A DNA stretch of 64,000 nucleotides. Source: Angiostrongylus vasorum. Lineage: Eukaryota; Nematoda; Chromadorea; Rhabditida; Metastrongylidae. The stretch spans positions 868,001 through 932,000 of the forward strand of contig JADANN010000467.1 in assembly GCA_018806985.1 (NCBI GenBank), written 5' to 3'. A program made the translations under genes and the position numbers. Under the pieces are notes generated by a model, which did no database searches, was not told the DNA's origin, and saw nothing but the letters and a program-made list of their open reading frames with translations. This document shows positions 1-10,824 of this stretch, piece after piece. The first letter of the stretch is position 1. Every line of letters starts with the position of its first letter.

Positions 1-65
1 CTTATTTGTCCTTCCTGTGCTGCTTTCCCTCTCCGTACATTCATCCACTCCTTCACCTCTTCCAG

Positions 66-106
66 TCAAAATGGAACATGTCATCGAGGACGAATCAGAT
101 CAATAG
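66..106 (+). CDS. Possible last exon of an upstream plus-strand gene
   Basis: A good acceptor (CCTCTTCCAG ending at 65) is followed by an open frame that reads KMEHVIEDESDQ and stops with TAG at 104-106. The acidic C-terminus looks coding, but the exon is only 41 bases and the rest of the gene would lie left of the window. An AATAAA at 577-582 could be its polyadenylation signal. I do not recognise the protein, and chance is a real alternative. Confidence 0.3.
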
Positions 107-294
107 CAACGACACCATACGGAAATTAATAACTTCCTATGAAATGTTTTGTTCGTTGTTACAGTAGTGACCAAAACACCGCTTAATACATAATGGACGG
201 TGCTTGTTTCTCAAAACTGCCAATAATTTTCCGATGAGTACTTAAGTTGAGAACAGACAGATGTACGAAAAAGACTGTCCTCAACCGCTCTGAA

Positions 295-298
<4 letters not shown>

Positions 299-363
<65 letters not shown>
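299..363. repeat. (TA)n microsatellite
   Basis: About 32 uninterrupted TA dinucleotides. The two apparent reading frames across it, one on each strand with alternating I and Y, are artefacts of the repeat. Confidence 0.97.
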
Positions 364-366
<3 letters not shown>

Positions 367-686
367 TTTTTCTGTTTTTCTAATTTGAAATTTTTGATGC
401 AAGCACGTGAGCCTCAATCATCTGTGCCGCACCGCCTCGCTGTTCATAATACGAATCTCAAGGAAAAGGAAAAAAAAAACGCAAGCTTGCTTTCCTCGGG
501 CTCTAAAGTATCGTAACATGTGGACGAAGACTTGTTAACAAGCATGTATATATTTTAATGGTTTCATTTTTCACTTAATAAAGTTCAGTATGACCTAACA
601 TATGTTTGTTTAATGTAGAAAGAACAATTACTTCCGGCTACATACTGGCTGAATCAAGTCGAAACCGTAGTTTGAGATCCACATCG

Positions 687-692
687 TTTATT
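687..692 (-). terminator. Candidate poly(A) signal for URM1
   Basis: TTTATT on the plus strand is AATAAA on the minus strand, about 150 bases past the URM1 stop codon. The position suits a nematode 3' UTR; the call rests only on the hexamer. Confidence 0.4.
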
Positions 693-841
693 ATATGTTG
701 GTTACAAATGGAAAAACACATTCAAAATCAACAACGGATAACACTGTAGTGAACTGTCCATCAACTTCAAAGAATCACATCGCAATCATAGAGGAAAGAA
801 GTTACCATGTACAGAAATAGTACACTTGTATGCCTTCGTAA

Positions 842-1000
842 TTAACCACCATGAAGAGTTGATATAAATGTGACTAAGTCACCGTTATGCAACTGACATT
901 TTTCACAGTCCAGTAGTTCCCAGTCACATTCGTTCACGAGAACTAGTACACCAGGTCTTATTGTGTCCCCTTCAATTAGAAGATCTTGTCTATCACTGTC
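842..1000 (-). CDS. URM1: URM1 exon 2 with C-terminal Gly-Gly
   Basis: Acceptor CTATTTTCAG (plus 1001-1010, read in reverse). Encodes residues 51-102, starting [17 protein letters not shown] and ending TFISTLHGG with TAA at 844-842. It is too short and too fragmented to show as a long open frame; it was found by matching the URM1 C-terminal signature. Confidence 0.94.
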   Translation of the reverse strand, partial: DSDRQDLLIEGDTIRPGVLVLVNECDWELLDCEKCQLHNGDLVTFISTLHGG

Positions 1001-3023
1001 CTGAAAATAGATAACCAAATGAGTGGATCTTCAGTGTAAGCTTCGTAAACAGCGCACAGTTTGCTTAACAGCTCTGGATTTCAATGGACTGCAGTCGAAT
1101 TTGTCTACCGACGACCACAGTACTGAGAACATTTATTGTGAAGTTCTTCATCAATTTTAACGGATCTCTTATCTATTTACTCTAATTTCGAAGAGACTCA
1201 GTGAGCTGACAAGTATTAAAAATTTGTAAGACAATACAGCAAGGTTGGTTGTGAAAAACGCAGTTTCAACGTAGCTATACCACCATGGCGGTATACCACT
1301 CGTTTGGCAAGATTTTTTCTTTTGAGTCTGAAAAGCTGTGTTAGGCATTCCTGGGCTGCTACAGCGACCGCTTGCCATCGTCGACCAAAAGGTGGTTTGC
1401 TGTCAAGCGGTTAGAATTTTCGGTAAGGTGGCGGTCCCGCCACTAATTTACTACTAAAATGGCTTCCGAACGGAAACTCAAACTCCTAGCCAACTTATTA
1501 GCGGTACTGATGATGCGAACTCTTGCTGTACACAAGTGTGCCATCGACAAAGACCACTACTGTAGTACCCACAGTGAAGCGATACACAGACGTACGTATG
1601 GTAGATGATTTCCCGAGAACATGTACTAGATAATAGTAATGGGTTAAAGATTGCTGTCCCGAACACGTCTTTGAATGGATACACTGGAAATACGAGGAAT
1701 GGAAACGTTAACTCCCTACATATCACGTAGTCTGCACGTAATCTGCCGGTGATCTTTGAAATTATATTCGCATAAAACCATGTGAAACAGCTCATATGAA
1801 TGAATAAGATTGGCTATTAAAACGCAGAGCCAATTCTAGACACATTTGGAAATGAATTACACACTCGGATGATATGGTTCACGAACTTAGTAATCAAGTG
1901 AGTAATCAAGTGTGACTCTCAAGAGAATCTTTAACACTCCATGAAGAGTGGCACCCATAGGTGTCATAAAGTTTTGCCAGAGTTGCCGGTATCATAACAT
2001 AGGTCTCATTTTCCTTCCAGCAGTTTATTTAATAGAAACTAGCATATAAAAATATTTTTCCACACCTTTTGTTATCAAAGCACAGTACTACTTAGCAGTA
2101 AGAAATATACAAAAAAGCGTTTCCCGAAAAGTTCACTAAGAAGAAGTTTGGGTTCTTATCAACTACTACTTCAATCCTAATCGCTATAATAAATGCTTAT
2201 ACTATAGGGGTACGGATATAAAAAATACTGAAATAGAAAACCATCATTTGCAAAACAGTTCCAAATTCCGAAAGTGGTGTGCTTGTACGATGAACCATAG
2301 TAACATTTAGTAAATAAAAAATAACAAAGGATAAAACTCTCGGAGTTATCAATACCTGAGTGATGCGCCATTCATTCGACTTCATTAAGCATCGTTTGGA
2401 GGCGATTGAATGCATATCTGGCCTTTACAATGACTCGCGGTGGCCTACCGATGTATCGAGCCAGTGCTGCTATCCTAATAGACAAGTCTGCTACCAATTT
2501 GCCGATCCCGGAGGGAAGAAAGGCCTGGAGCGCAGTGGGCGCGGGGATCAATCCCATATGTATTATCGGGCGCCTCCGACCACTGCGCTACACGCATTTG
2601 TGTAAGGAAACTAAGATCGGTTGACTATGACTACTAAAAAGCTCTCAATATTATCTTATCAAACACAATCCTCCACTTCTTTGGAGTTTTTTACGGTTCT
2701 AAAAACTACCCGCGATCCTAAGAAATAAGATAATATGAGATAAGCAGGAAGCATTATTTCTCCTAATACTGCATTCTTTAGCTATTTTCCACATAATATA
2801 AGACCTTATCAAGATAAATGCACTCAATACTAATCTAACTAAAACCTAACAAGAAAGAACAAGAGAAACGAACCTTAAGCATGACATCCTTAACATGTCG
2901 AATAACATCGGCCACAGTAACGAAGTCTTCGTCGCATGGAAAAGAAACCTTGTGTTCTTTCTTATTTCCGACCAAAAATTCGCAGCCACCAGAAAACTCA
3001 ATCGTTAGGCTAACTTCGGCCAT
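842..3023 (-). CDS. URM1: Ubiquitin-related modifier 1, complete two-exon gene
   Basis: URM1 is a small ubiquitin-fold protein. Its C-terminal glycine is adenylated and thiocarboxylated by the E1-like enzyme (Uba4/MOCS3), and the sulfur goes to 2-thiolation of wobble uridine in cytosolic tRNAs; it can also be conjugated to proteins. Two exons join in phase 0 to give 102 residues, matching the usual length of about 100. Exon 1 starts [13 protein letters not shown], the first beta strand. Exon 2 carries the family signature [17 protein letters not shown] and ends in STLHGG, the obligatory Gly-Gly tail. I chose the start at 3023 rather than the in-frame ATG at 3056, because a TTCTAG acceptor at about 3044-3049 lies between them and would suit trans-splicing. 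It lies 286 bp downstream of LAMTOR5 on the same strand, so the two are probably co-transcribed. Confidence 0.93.
2325..2606 (-). repeat. SINE-like repeat, family A (copy A1)
   Basis: About 280-bp interspersed element. Read on its sense strand it has a tRNA-like head (A-box-like GCGCAGTGGT), then the conserved core around CCAGACTTGTCTGGGAGG, and it ends near GAGAGCTTTATCC. The same unit recurs at 9.85, 11.1, 22.2, 26.3, 36.4, 43.1 and 47.0 kb. The open frames over it are not genes. Confidence 0.8.
2874..3023 (-). CDS. URM1: URM1 exon 1
   Basis: Encodes residues 1-50, from [10 protein letters not shown] to VKDVMLK, ending at AAG followed by donor GTTCGT (plus-strand 2873 and below). Phase 0 exit. 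Confidence 0.92.
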
Positions 3024-3042
3024 AGTAATTCGAAATGTCTGT

Positions 3043-3052
3043 TCTAGAATAT
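3043..3052 (-). promoter_or_regulatory. Candidate trans-splice acceptor upstream of URM1
   Basis: On the minus strand TATTCTAG precedes AAC about 20 bases before the chosen URM1 ATG. The site is well placed for spliced-leader addition in an operon; no RNA evidence is available here. Confidence 0.35.
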
Positions 3053-3309
3053 CCATAGGATAAACAATTACGGAACAAAATAGGAAGTACTCAAGAACGG
3101 ACTACTTCCACAATGTTATAATCAGCGTTGTTTCTGTACTGTTTACTAGACGAACTAATGATGACTATAATACCCATGAGAGGTGAAAGAGGAATACAAG
3201 AAGAATATCACTTGTGAACACGTACTCAACTAAGACAGAAAACATTTACAACAGAAAATATATACGAAATCCAGGAAATATTCGCGTTCAACTAAAAACG
3301 AATAGCAGA

Positions 3310-3363
3310 TCAGTTGCTCTGGTGCAAAGCAAGGATGCAGTCTTCATATTTGGAAAACGTTAT
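3310..3363 (-). CDS. LAMTOR5: LAMTOR5 exon 3
   Basis: Acceptor CCCTTTCAG. Residues 62-78, ITFSKYEDCILALHQSN, then TGA. Only 54 bases; recognised from the C-terminal roadblock strand and phase continuity. Confidence 0.8.
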   Translation of the reverse strand: MTFSKYEDCILALHQSN

Positions 3364-4541
3364 CTGAAAGGGAAACCATTACACCACACTAGAAGGTTAA
3401 CACTGTAAAAAGTAAAGAAAACTTAGAAATTGCCAAAGCATTACAAATGTGCTAAGTTCTCAACGTCATATGGTGTTGTGCTTCTGATTATTTTGTTGAA
3501 TCGAAAAATTAGCTCGGATTAATGTTTGTGGATCAGATCATCCGAAAAAACCATGTTTGGTGCTTTCCATTACTTGAATACTAAAATGATCCATTTTCAA
3601 GAGAAATTCTCCAGGCCACAGTACAGTTCCCATTCGACTTGTAACTTGCCGGCAGGAAAAAATTCCTATCTTATGAATCTCAACATAACCTTATTAGAGC
3701 TTTCTCAAGTCATTACTACATAGAGCTAGCTGCCTTCTCTCGTACACTGAATAAATATTTGCCACTTTGCAATTAGGCTGCAGCCAATACGGAGGTAATT
3801 CTGAGATCGGTTTATTCCCGACTGGAACTTCCGGATAGGATTGTCGGACTCAGCTGGGAGAAGTTGGCTGGGTAATGAAACCCTATGTACATAACAGTTC
3901 CAAAAGTATAAAATTACTCAACCATCCAACCCCCCTTCAAGCTACGATAAGAGGGTAAACCATGGGATTAGGCAATAACAAACACCAGTAACTACAACGA
4001 TGCTGAGATATTTGCAAAACTCCGAACCGCAGGTGTCTGCGGTGGAGAACGAATGCGCTATTGTCCTTTCCGGGAAATAACGCGTTCATCACCACACCAT
4101 GCGGGTCCTTCGTTTCGCCTCTCTGTCAGATAGTTCACCACCAGTAAACACCAGCAATTTAAAAAAAACTGAAACAAGATAAAACTTAATACAAAACCTT
4201 GCAGTTGTCACTGAGAAGATAAACTTCGGGAATAACCCCATTCGATGGTTCAAGCTGGGAGCAGAGTGTTAAAAGCTGGGATCCCAATGGTGCCACATCC
4301 GACTGAATACAAACGAAATTTTCAAAAGTCAAAACCAGTACTTGATGTACTAAAAACGGGAAGGAGACACACGAAACTTTGATACGTGGAGTTTCAAAGA
4401 ACTTTGTCTCCTTATGGCCTGATAAATTCAAAGCATAGAGGTAACTAAACAGAAAAAGCATACCTTTAAAGACCCTCTCGTAGATAGAGAGAGACCACTT
4501 GCGTCCGAGACGCAAACACCGAGAGTGCCTGGTCGTTCCAT
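3310..4541 (-). CDS. LAMTOR5: LAMTOR5 (HBXIP), Ragulator complex subunit, complete three-exon gene
   Basis: LAMTOR5 is a roadblock-fold subunit of the pentameric Ragulator complex, which holds Rag GTPases on the lysosome for amino-acid signalling to mTORC1. Three exons of 26, 35 and 17 codons plus stop join in phase 0 to give 78 residues, slightly shorter than the about 91 of the human form because the N-terminal helix is nearly absent. Diagnostic matches are GTLGVCVSDASGLSLSTRG (human VGVLCTDSQGLNLGCRG), the middle segment ending VYLLSDNCK (human VVCLESDN) and the closing strand TFSKYEDCILALHQ (human IQKHDGITVAVHK). An in-frame TAA lies two codons before the ATG, so the start is firm unless an upstream exon exists. 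It is upstream of URM1 on the same strand. Confidence 0.87.
3780..4140 (-). repeat. SINE-like repeat, family C copy inside LAMTOR5 intron 2
   Basis: Carries the family C marks: GATATTTGCAAAACTCCG, a short hairpin around GCAGGTGTCTGCGG and the segment GTTCATCACCACACCATGCG. The same family recurs at 6.4, 9.1, 19.3-20.6, 25.2, 29.8, 35.8, 44.0 and 55.6-56.2 kb. Confidence 0.75.
4198..4302 (-). CDS. LAMTOR5: LAMTOR5 exon 2
   Basis: Acceptor TGTATTCAG. Residues 27-61, starting SDVAPLGSQLLTLCSQLEP and ending LLSDNCK before donor GTTTTG. The longer open frame reading through this exon includes flanking intron. Confidence 0.88.
4464..4541 (-). CDS. LAMTOR5: LAMTOR5 exon 1
   Basis: Residues 1-26, MERPGTLGVCVSD through STRGSLK, followed by donor GTATGC. 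Phase 0. Confidence 0.87.
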
Positions 4542-5073
4542 GCTTTATCGGAGAAGATTAGCCATATAATACTCCATAAGTTTCAAAAGGTGAGACAGAG
4601 AAATGAAACTTACAGGTGGTCAACTCTGTTTTCCATCGACAACTCCATCTTGTGGGCCTTTAAACACAAAGATGGATTAGGAAAGCACGAAGCAATAAAG
4701 TGATGAAAAAAACTGAGCAAAAAAACTTATATGGTTACCTAGAACTGAAGTGCTGGATAATGAGTGCCTCGGCGGATTGCTCCCACGTTTTGAAAACAAC
4801 GAAGAAAGCCTGGAAAAAAGACGCCACGTTTGGAAAGACGCTTCAAATATCCATGTCTCTGGATTCTAACGTCACGATGACCAACCAAAGAAAACAAAAA
4901 TTCCTTAATGCATGAAGCAACTGCAATCATTTGGAGTCGAAAACACAACGATGTGAAGCCAAACAAGAAATTCCTACGACCGACTTTCTAATAACCTTGG
5001 CATTGATCGAACAAGTCTTTATATTCCTGTTGAGCAAATGCGAGATGTTATTTTATTTGTTTATTCACTAAGA

Positions 5074-5112
5074 AGCTGACGTTTCGGCGGATTTCGCTCT
5101 CTTCAGGGGCCT
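5074..5112 (-). ncRNA. Decayed hammerhead-like motif (Penelope tail), minus copy of an inverted pair
   Basis: On the minus strand CTGAAGA, a 3-bp GCG/CGC stem II with loop AAATC, then GAAAC and GTC follow in hammerhead order. The base next to stem I is mismatched, so activity is doubtful. It faces a second copy at 5283-5320 in the opposite orientation. Confidence 0.6.
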
Positions 5113-5282
5113 GGAAAGGTCAAGTTGACCGCAACCTATCCAGCCAAGCACCTTCATAACCAAACAGAGAAAATTATAAACCAAAAAATTCATCCACATT
5201 GAACACAAAAATATCTTCTTGAGCGTTTCCTGTTGGTTACGGATTTGTTTGGTTGGGTGGATTGCGGTCAACTTGATCTTTC

Positions 5283-5320
5283 CAGGCTCTGAGGAAAGCG
5301 AAATCCGGCGAGACGTCAGC
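5283..5320 (+). ncRNA. Decayed hammerhead-like motif (Penelope tail), plus copy of an inverted pair
   Basis: CTGAGGA, GCG..CGG stem II region, then GAGAC where the core needs GAAAC, then GTC. Stem I (AGGCT with AGCTT, one G-U) is intact. The core substitution argues against cleavage. Confidence 0.55.
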
Positions 5321-5379
5321 TTTTCCGTAAATACACAAATGAAATAAAATCTCGTGTTTGCCAAACAAGGAAACAAAGG

Positions 5380-6420
5380 ATTGCACAAACAAGAAAAATT
5401 GCATGGAAGCAGTATCGACTCATAATTTATATGTTTAGCATGGAACTAGACGATATAGTAAGAATGATTACACTGAAGGTTAAAGGGACATATTACTGGA
5501 GAAATTTACAGCTTACTGTTAAAGAATGACTACCTAAAATAAATTACACACTTCTTCTGATTACAGCTGGCCATCAAGTGAGAACGTTCCAGGCTAAACT
5601 CAATAACAGAAAGTAATTCATACCAAGGATGGGGAAACAACGTTTGGAAGACGTAAAGTCGGACCATCTGAAAACATTGTCTGCAAGCACAGACTTCCTT
5701 CGTTATCGTTTCCGAATAATTTGTATATACATGGTTCTTTGTAAATATAAAAGCAAAAAGCTTTATGGAGTCCCACACGTTGGAACTGACATAATTGAGG
5801 TGCTTGGATGGAATCCTAAAGAGGGGATTCGTTTTTGATTTCGCGCAAATGGCGACTTTTCTTTGAAATGGCACATTCATGCCCTCGCACGGGACTCATT
5901 CCCTCAACAAAAGTGTCTACATCTTACTACTCGGCTCAGTTTCAGGTCTTCATGGATGCTCCCAAGGAGTCAGGTGAAGAGTCAATAGATTTTCTGTTTC
6001 ATGGTTTCAGGTTGAGGGGAAAGGACGTGAAGAGCTGAGACTGCGTGGAAAATCACCTCGGCGACATCTATTGACTGTTTTTCATTCATAATAAGTGAAG
6101 AGCGACCAGTTTCTAGCAACATTATCAGATTTTCGGCGCGTTGTCGTGCCAATGGTATTCTTCGACGGGCTGGTCGACGACCACACCGATTGTCTTCTCA
6201 GGTCTCGCGTACGACTAGTAGGTCCTCAATTGGGACCAGCCAGTAGCCTGTTTTTGTGTCAAGTGAATTGCACTGTAGCTCTAGGGTGTCTGTTCCGTTT
6301 TTGCCTTTCCGCATCTCCATGTTTACTTCTTAAAAAACCTCCTATGTTCGGGTTTTTGTGAAGGATATCATTCTCAGTAATTCTATGTGGTGTGATTTTT
6401 TTGTCCAATATTTCTTACCT
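5380..6420. other. Intergenic, no gene recognised
   Basis: Short open frames occur on both strands (for example 5530-5880 minus, 6095-6361 plus), but none shows conserved motifs or exon-like borders that join to a neighbour. Nothing supported. Confidence 0.5.
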
Positions 6421-6424
6421 AATG

Positions 6425-6810
6425 TTAACATTTTATTTACTGCCTACTACATTTTTCACGGTAAGGTATTACGTGAAGTACAACTACAATGATACTTTTA
6501 TTTACAATGATGCAGTAAGTAAAAGGTTAGCATTGTGATTTCGACTACATCCGGCGCTTAAGTGGATTCAGTGCCGATGTGGGCTCCCCAGATCAATTGC
6601 GTTGAGGGGTGACTGCTGATGGCCCGTTGGGTAAAAAACTAGCTGATAGAAAGGCGAAACGAAGGACTCGTATGATTTGGTGGTGAATACGTTAGCCCCC
6701 GGGAAGGTTAATAGCGAATTCGATCCCCATCGTAGACACCTGCGGTCCGGAGTTTTGCAAATATCTCAGCATCATTGCGGTTGTATTATTTATTTATTTA
6801 TTTATTACAT
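6425..6810 (+). repeat. SINE-like repeat, family C copies (rearranged)
   Basis: Begins with the family terminal segment TTTTATTTACTGCCTACTAC and contains the sense-strand body ending in TTTGCAAATATCTCAGCATC at about 6760-6778. Confidence 0.7.
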
Positions 6811-6814
6811 GAAG

Positions 6815-7140
6815 AGGTATCACATACATCACAACGCGGATCCCAGCACTTCTTGCATTCGATTCGTTTCCTCTCATTCTTCATCCACAAGGATCCTCGA
6901 ACTTTTAGTGTGGGGGTTTGGCTTCTTTATTAATGTGATTAAATGTTGAAGGAGCCGATTCTGTCTGGAATCCTAGGATAGCCGTGATGGAGCGTTCGTT
7001 CCCACATGAAGTGGGGGCAGCAAGCTTATTTCCGACAACTCTGATACCAATATGCCAACCCTGGAGTGATGGGAGACCGTGGGCCTGGGAGAGGTCGAAC
7101 AAGCGCTTAGGTAGGTTGGGCCGTCCGTATAATGAATAGA
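6815..7140 (-). repeat. SINE-like repeat, family B copy
   Basis: Contains the reverse complement of the family B 3' region (GGATCCCAGCACTTCTTGCA, GATTCGTTTCCTCTCATTC). Other copies are at 8.06, 27.95, 31.2, 32.5, 47.3 and 54.5 kb. Confidence 0.6.
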
Positions 7141-7149
7141 ATCACTGCC

Positions 7150-8050
7150 ATTGCGCTACACTCTGCCTAGATTAAGTGCAACCTCCACTAGAAGAATAAT
7201 CGTGACCATGTGCACTGATTTGAATGCACATGTAGATGAGCATTTCAGTAATAAGTGTACATTACAATGTATTTTCTTTTTGACTGTTCTTTCCGCCTTT
7301 TTCACATTCCTTTTCTGTAAATTTTTGTATCACCGTAATTTGAGAAATGCTGCGGTCTAAAGTATGTAATTTACAAGAACTATAATCGGCACGAGTTTGT
7401 TCGTCTTCATGAGTGACTTTCTGTGCAGATGAACTAAGGCTGTAGTGTTGCTAATGACGAGAGTGCTAAAACGTCCCCCACTCTGTATACATTTTCGACA
7501 GTATGAATTGGGTTAAATGCATACTAACAGCTGTGATAATTTAGGCGTTGCCCAATCTTAGATGTCCTTGCGAACCATTTAAAAGGATCAAGACCAATTT
7601 TATGGCTTTTAAACAAATTCCTACTAAAACTTTATGGTCCAGTGTCTTAATCGTTACAATGACAATTATATTTTAAAACACACACGTTTGTTTTCAATAT
7701 TAAATTTTTCTGGCAAATTCGTCCATCCATTCTTTCCAGAATGCTGTCCATCTTGATGGAAAGACGTTTTCTTGTAAGAGAAGATGACCTTTCAGTTGAT
7801 GCAAATCAACTGAACTGCGGAAATGTTTCAGGCACGTGTTGTTGAAACAGTCAGCAAGGCACTGGTAGCGTAGAACAAATCGGTCATCTCTTCGGCTTTC
7901 CATGTGAAACCTATTTAAATCTTCTTAAACAGATAGATGTCTGAGCGAAGTTCTTAAGGATCTGTTGAAGTTTTCAGAACCAAGTGGTTAAGCTGATTGT
8001 TAAGGTCCGCACCGTACAATAAAACTCTAAGTAGATTCCAGTGGAGTATT
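7150..8050. other. Intergenic, no gene recognised
   Basis: AT-rich sequence with only short random-looking open frames. Nothing supported. Confidence 0.5.
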
Positions 8051-8062
8051 ACTCATTAGAGC

Positions 8063-8425
8063 TGGGCAGCGCAGTGGTAATTATGCCGTCCATCACAAGC
8101 ACGGTGCTTGTGATGCTCCACCCCACCTCCACTATACCTGTCATCGCTCCGAGTTTGGGAAATTGGTACCAGACTTCTCTTGGCTGATCTCACTTCATGC
8201 AATCTTACTAAGAGCGCTTCGCTCCAGCTATCTAAGGACTCTAAGGAGAGTCGTCTCGACCAACATTCAACGGCACTCATGACGAAAGAAAAGTCCTTAG
8301 GTAGGAGCTGAACCCACATGCGAAAATCTGGAAGACGTTCATGGATGATTGATGCGAGGAAACGAATCGAATGCAAGTACTGAGATTCACGCAGGGGATA
8401 CGATGAAGGGTCGTGTAAAATACAA
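8063..8425 (+). repeat. SINE-like repeat, family B copy
   Basis: tRNA-like head GCAGCGCAGTGGTAATTATG, then the body (ATTGGTACCAGACTTCTCTT) and the 3' mark GATGCGAGGAAACGAATCGA. It shares the head and the TTGGTACCAGACT block with family A, so the two families are probably related. Confidence 0.7.
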
Positions 8426-8429
8426 AAGT

Positions 8430-9125
8430 AATGCGGATGGCATATTAAATGTCCAAGTTACTGAGGATCATCTTTTCAAGAAAATTCTTGTTTTGAGTTT
8501 AAACGAGATATTATGCACTTCATTTCGTACGTGAAGTGCTTTTAGAAAAAGTTACTCAGCTTCGTTCTTAACCTACCGTAACAACATCAATGAGGTAACA
8601 TTTTTATTTAATTTTTTCTCCCTGATGAATTACAAACTTAGACCTCCTTCTACTATTACGAATTTTGAGCCTTTAATTAATGTTTACAGAGGAGATAGAA
8701 AGAAAACTGTCTCTCTTGTTTTTATGTGCATTCCTAACTAAAGTTCATATTCAACTTTACTTTCGACTTCCATTAGACGACATTCAGCTAAACTACTTCT
8801 TATGCCGTTACTAAGCGAGTAACTGAAGTAGGCACTCTGTTGATCCTCATGGAACATCAGAACTGCGCAATGTGTCAAGGAACGCGAAAAACGCCATGCT
8901 TTTTTGTATGTTCTGGTCCTGCTTTCTTTTTTGACAAGAATACAGCCATGAGCAGGTCGAAGACTCTACTATGGCAGAAGATTTATTCTTGCTGGGTTTT
9001 CGGATGGAAAACCTGAACTTTTTCTCAACTTAGCAAACGCTGGTGAATGGATGCACCTCACTCTAATGAACACCTTTCGATACTCAGGACTGACGTCTAT
9101 CCACCATGCGGTAAACCACTGATGA
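8430..9125. other. Intergenic, no gene recognised
   Basis: No open frame with recognisable content and no repeat family seen more than once in the window. Confidence 0.45.
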
Positions 9126-9129
9126 ATTA

Positions 9130-9600
9130 ACGTATAACTCCTTTATTTACCGCCCATAATTTTTATGGCAAGGTATTATGTGAAATACAACCACAAGGAT
9201 GCTGAGATATCTGTAAAACTCAGACTACAGACCAGAACGAACCTAGATTAATACGATTAATCTTTAGGGGCTCACATGTTACCACTACTCCACTGAAGCC
9301 CTCATCCTGCCTTTTTTCTCAGCCAGTTTTTTAGTCTACAACGCTCTGCCATCAGCAATCACCCATCAACTAGACTGATCTAGGGGGCACAAATCGGCAT
9401 TGAACCCATTTAAGCTGGGCCTGTAATCGAAATGACAATGTATGACTTTTTTAAAATGGTTGAGAGAAAGGTAAAGCGAGAGCCTTCAGTGGTGCAGTGG
9501 GTAACACGTGAGCAGTACCCCAGGAATGGTAGTCACGAGTTCGAATCGGTCTGAGGTCTGAGTTTTGCAAATATCTCAGCATCATTGTGCTTAGTATTTC
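9130..9600. repeat. SINE-like repeat, family C copies with clear Pol III boxes
   Basis: An inverted arrangement. The plus-strand unit at about 9480-9600 shows an A-box-like GTGGTGCAGTGGGTAAC and a B-box GAGTTCGAATC, followed by the family tail GCAAATATCTCAGCATCATT. The tRNA-like promoter supports a SINE origin for family C. Confidence 0.75.
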
Positions 9601-9849
9601 ACATTGACGCATTGTTATTGACCGATTTGCACAATGTGGCGTAGTTCTGAAATAATTTCAGAAACCAGACAGAAAAGGTCTTCTTTTCATATGGCTGTTT
9701 TTTATGACAAATTGTGAAGTGGAATCGAAAGAACTTGTGCACCTTCAACAGCGAGTGAGAACCAGCTGAGTCCGCCATCCCTGCCTTGGATGGCCGTTCG
9801 CTGCAGTCACGAAAAAAATCCGACGATTTTTTTCTGTTAGATATCCAGG

Positions 9850-10110
9850 GTGTGTGTGGGGTAAAGGTTGGAGGCGCCACTGCGACACACACGCGGAATT
9901 GGTCCCCACGCCCATGGCTCACCAAGCCTTCCATCTCCCTGGGGTCGACTGGTAGACTTGTCTGGGAGGATAGCAGCACTGGCTCGACACATCGGTAGGC
10001 CAGAGTCATTGTAGAGGCCAGATATGCATTCAATCACCTCCAACGATACCTAATGAAGTCGAATGCATGGCGTATCCCTCAGGTATTGATCAACACCGAC
10101 AGCTTTATCC
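9850..10110 (+). repeat. SINE-like repeat, family A (copy A2)
   Basis: Family A core TGGGAGGATAGCAGCACTGG and tail ATTGATCAACACCGACAGCT, same order as the other copies. Confidence 0.8.
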
Positions 10111-10165
10111 TTTTTCCTTTTATCCAGTGCATTCCGCGTCTGTCCTTCACAGTAAAGAACATTCT

Positions 10166-10678
10166 TCATGATAGTGCTTTTTTTTGTAGGAGTATGCCGT
10201 TCGCAAAACTGACTTGCTCAGCAGCGAGAATAATCGGTGTAATGTTACAACTGTCATGATGATCGCAGAGATTCTTGGTGCTTCTTTGACGTTCGTCTAA
10301 ATGAACTCCTCCGAGTTGCACGATTCTCCAAGCAGATTCTTTCTTACAATATTGATATTCGCATATTTCTTGTTCGGTTTCTCGATCCAAATGTAAACAG
10401 TCGATAGTGTGTTCCATTTCTTCCATTCTAATATTTGGTTCCGCAGTCAACATTCGTTGACAAAATTATCTTGACAGATTATCATCGTCAAAAGTTCCGG
10501 GAAAGATCTTCAGCAAAAAATGTTTCACTACTAATGCTGGTGAGGGCGCTCGAATTTTACTAATTCGACGTTGGCGCTTATTTGACGCAACCCATCCATT
10601 TTCTCTTACCGTACCTATAAAATCCGCTGAGGACCAAATCGTATATCCACTATCGATTTTCAAGTTCCATATGTCCAT
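10166..10678 (-). pseudogene. Unrecognised reading frame interrupted by one stop codon
   Basis: One minus-strand frame runs from MDIWNLKIDSGYTIW (10678) to the end near 10166 with a single TAA at about 10466-10468. Both halves have non-repetitive, coding-like composition (Trp, Cys, His and charged residues mixed, for example MEEMEHTIDCLHLDRETEQE). I do not recognise the family. It may be a decayed gene or element, a gene with a short intron around the stop, or chance. Confidence 0.25.
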
Positions 10679-10824
10679 GATCCCTCCATTTACGTTTATG
10701 CGAATTTTACATTACATTCTCATATTTGGTATAAATTTCGCAAGAACAAGGGTAAAAAATGAACACAGATCGCAGAGGGGCGGAAAATCGCGACAAGCCG
10801 AAACATAACGGGAAACCGGAACAT

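Noticed and set aside
211..516. Open frames on both strands across the TA repeat
   Set aside because: They consist mainly of IYIY runs from the (TA)n microsatellite.
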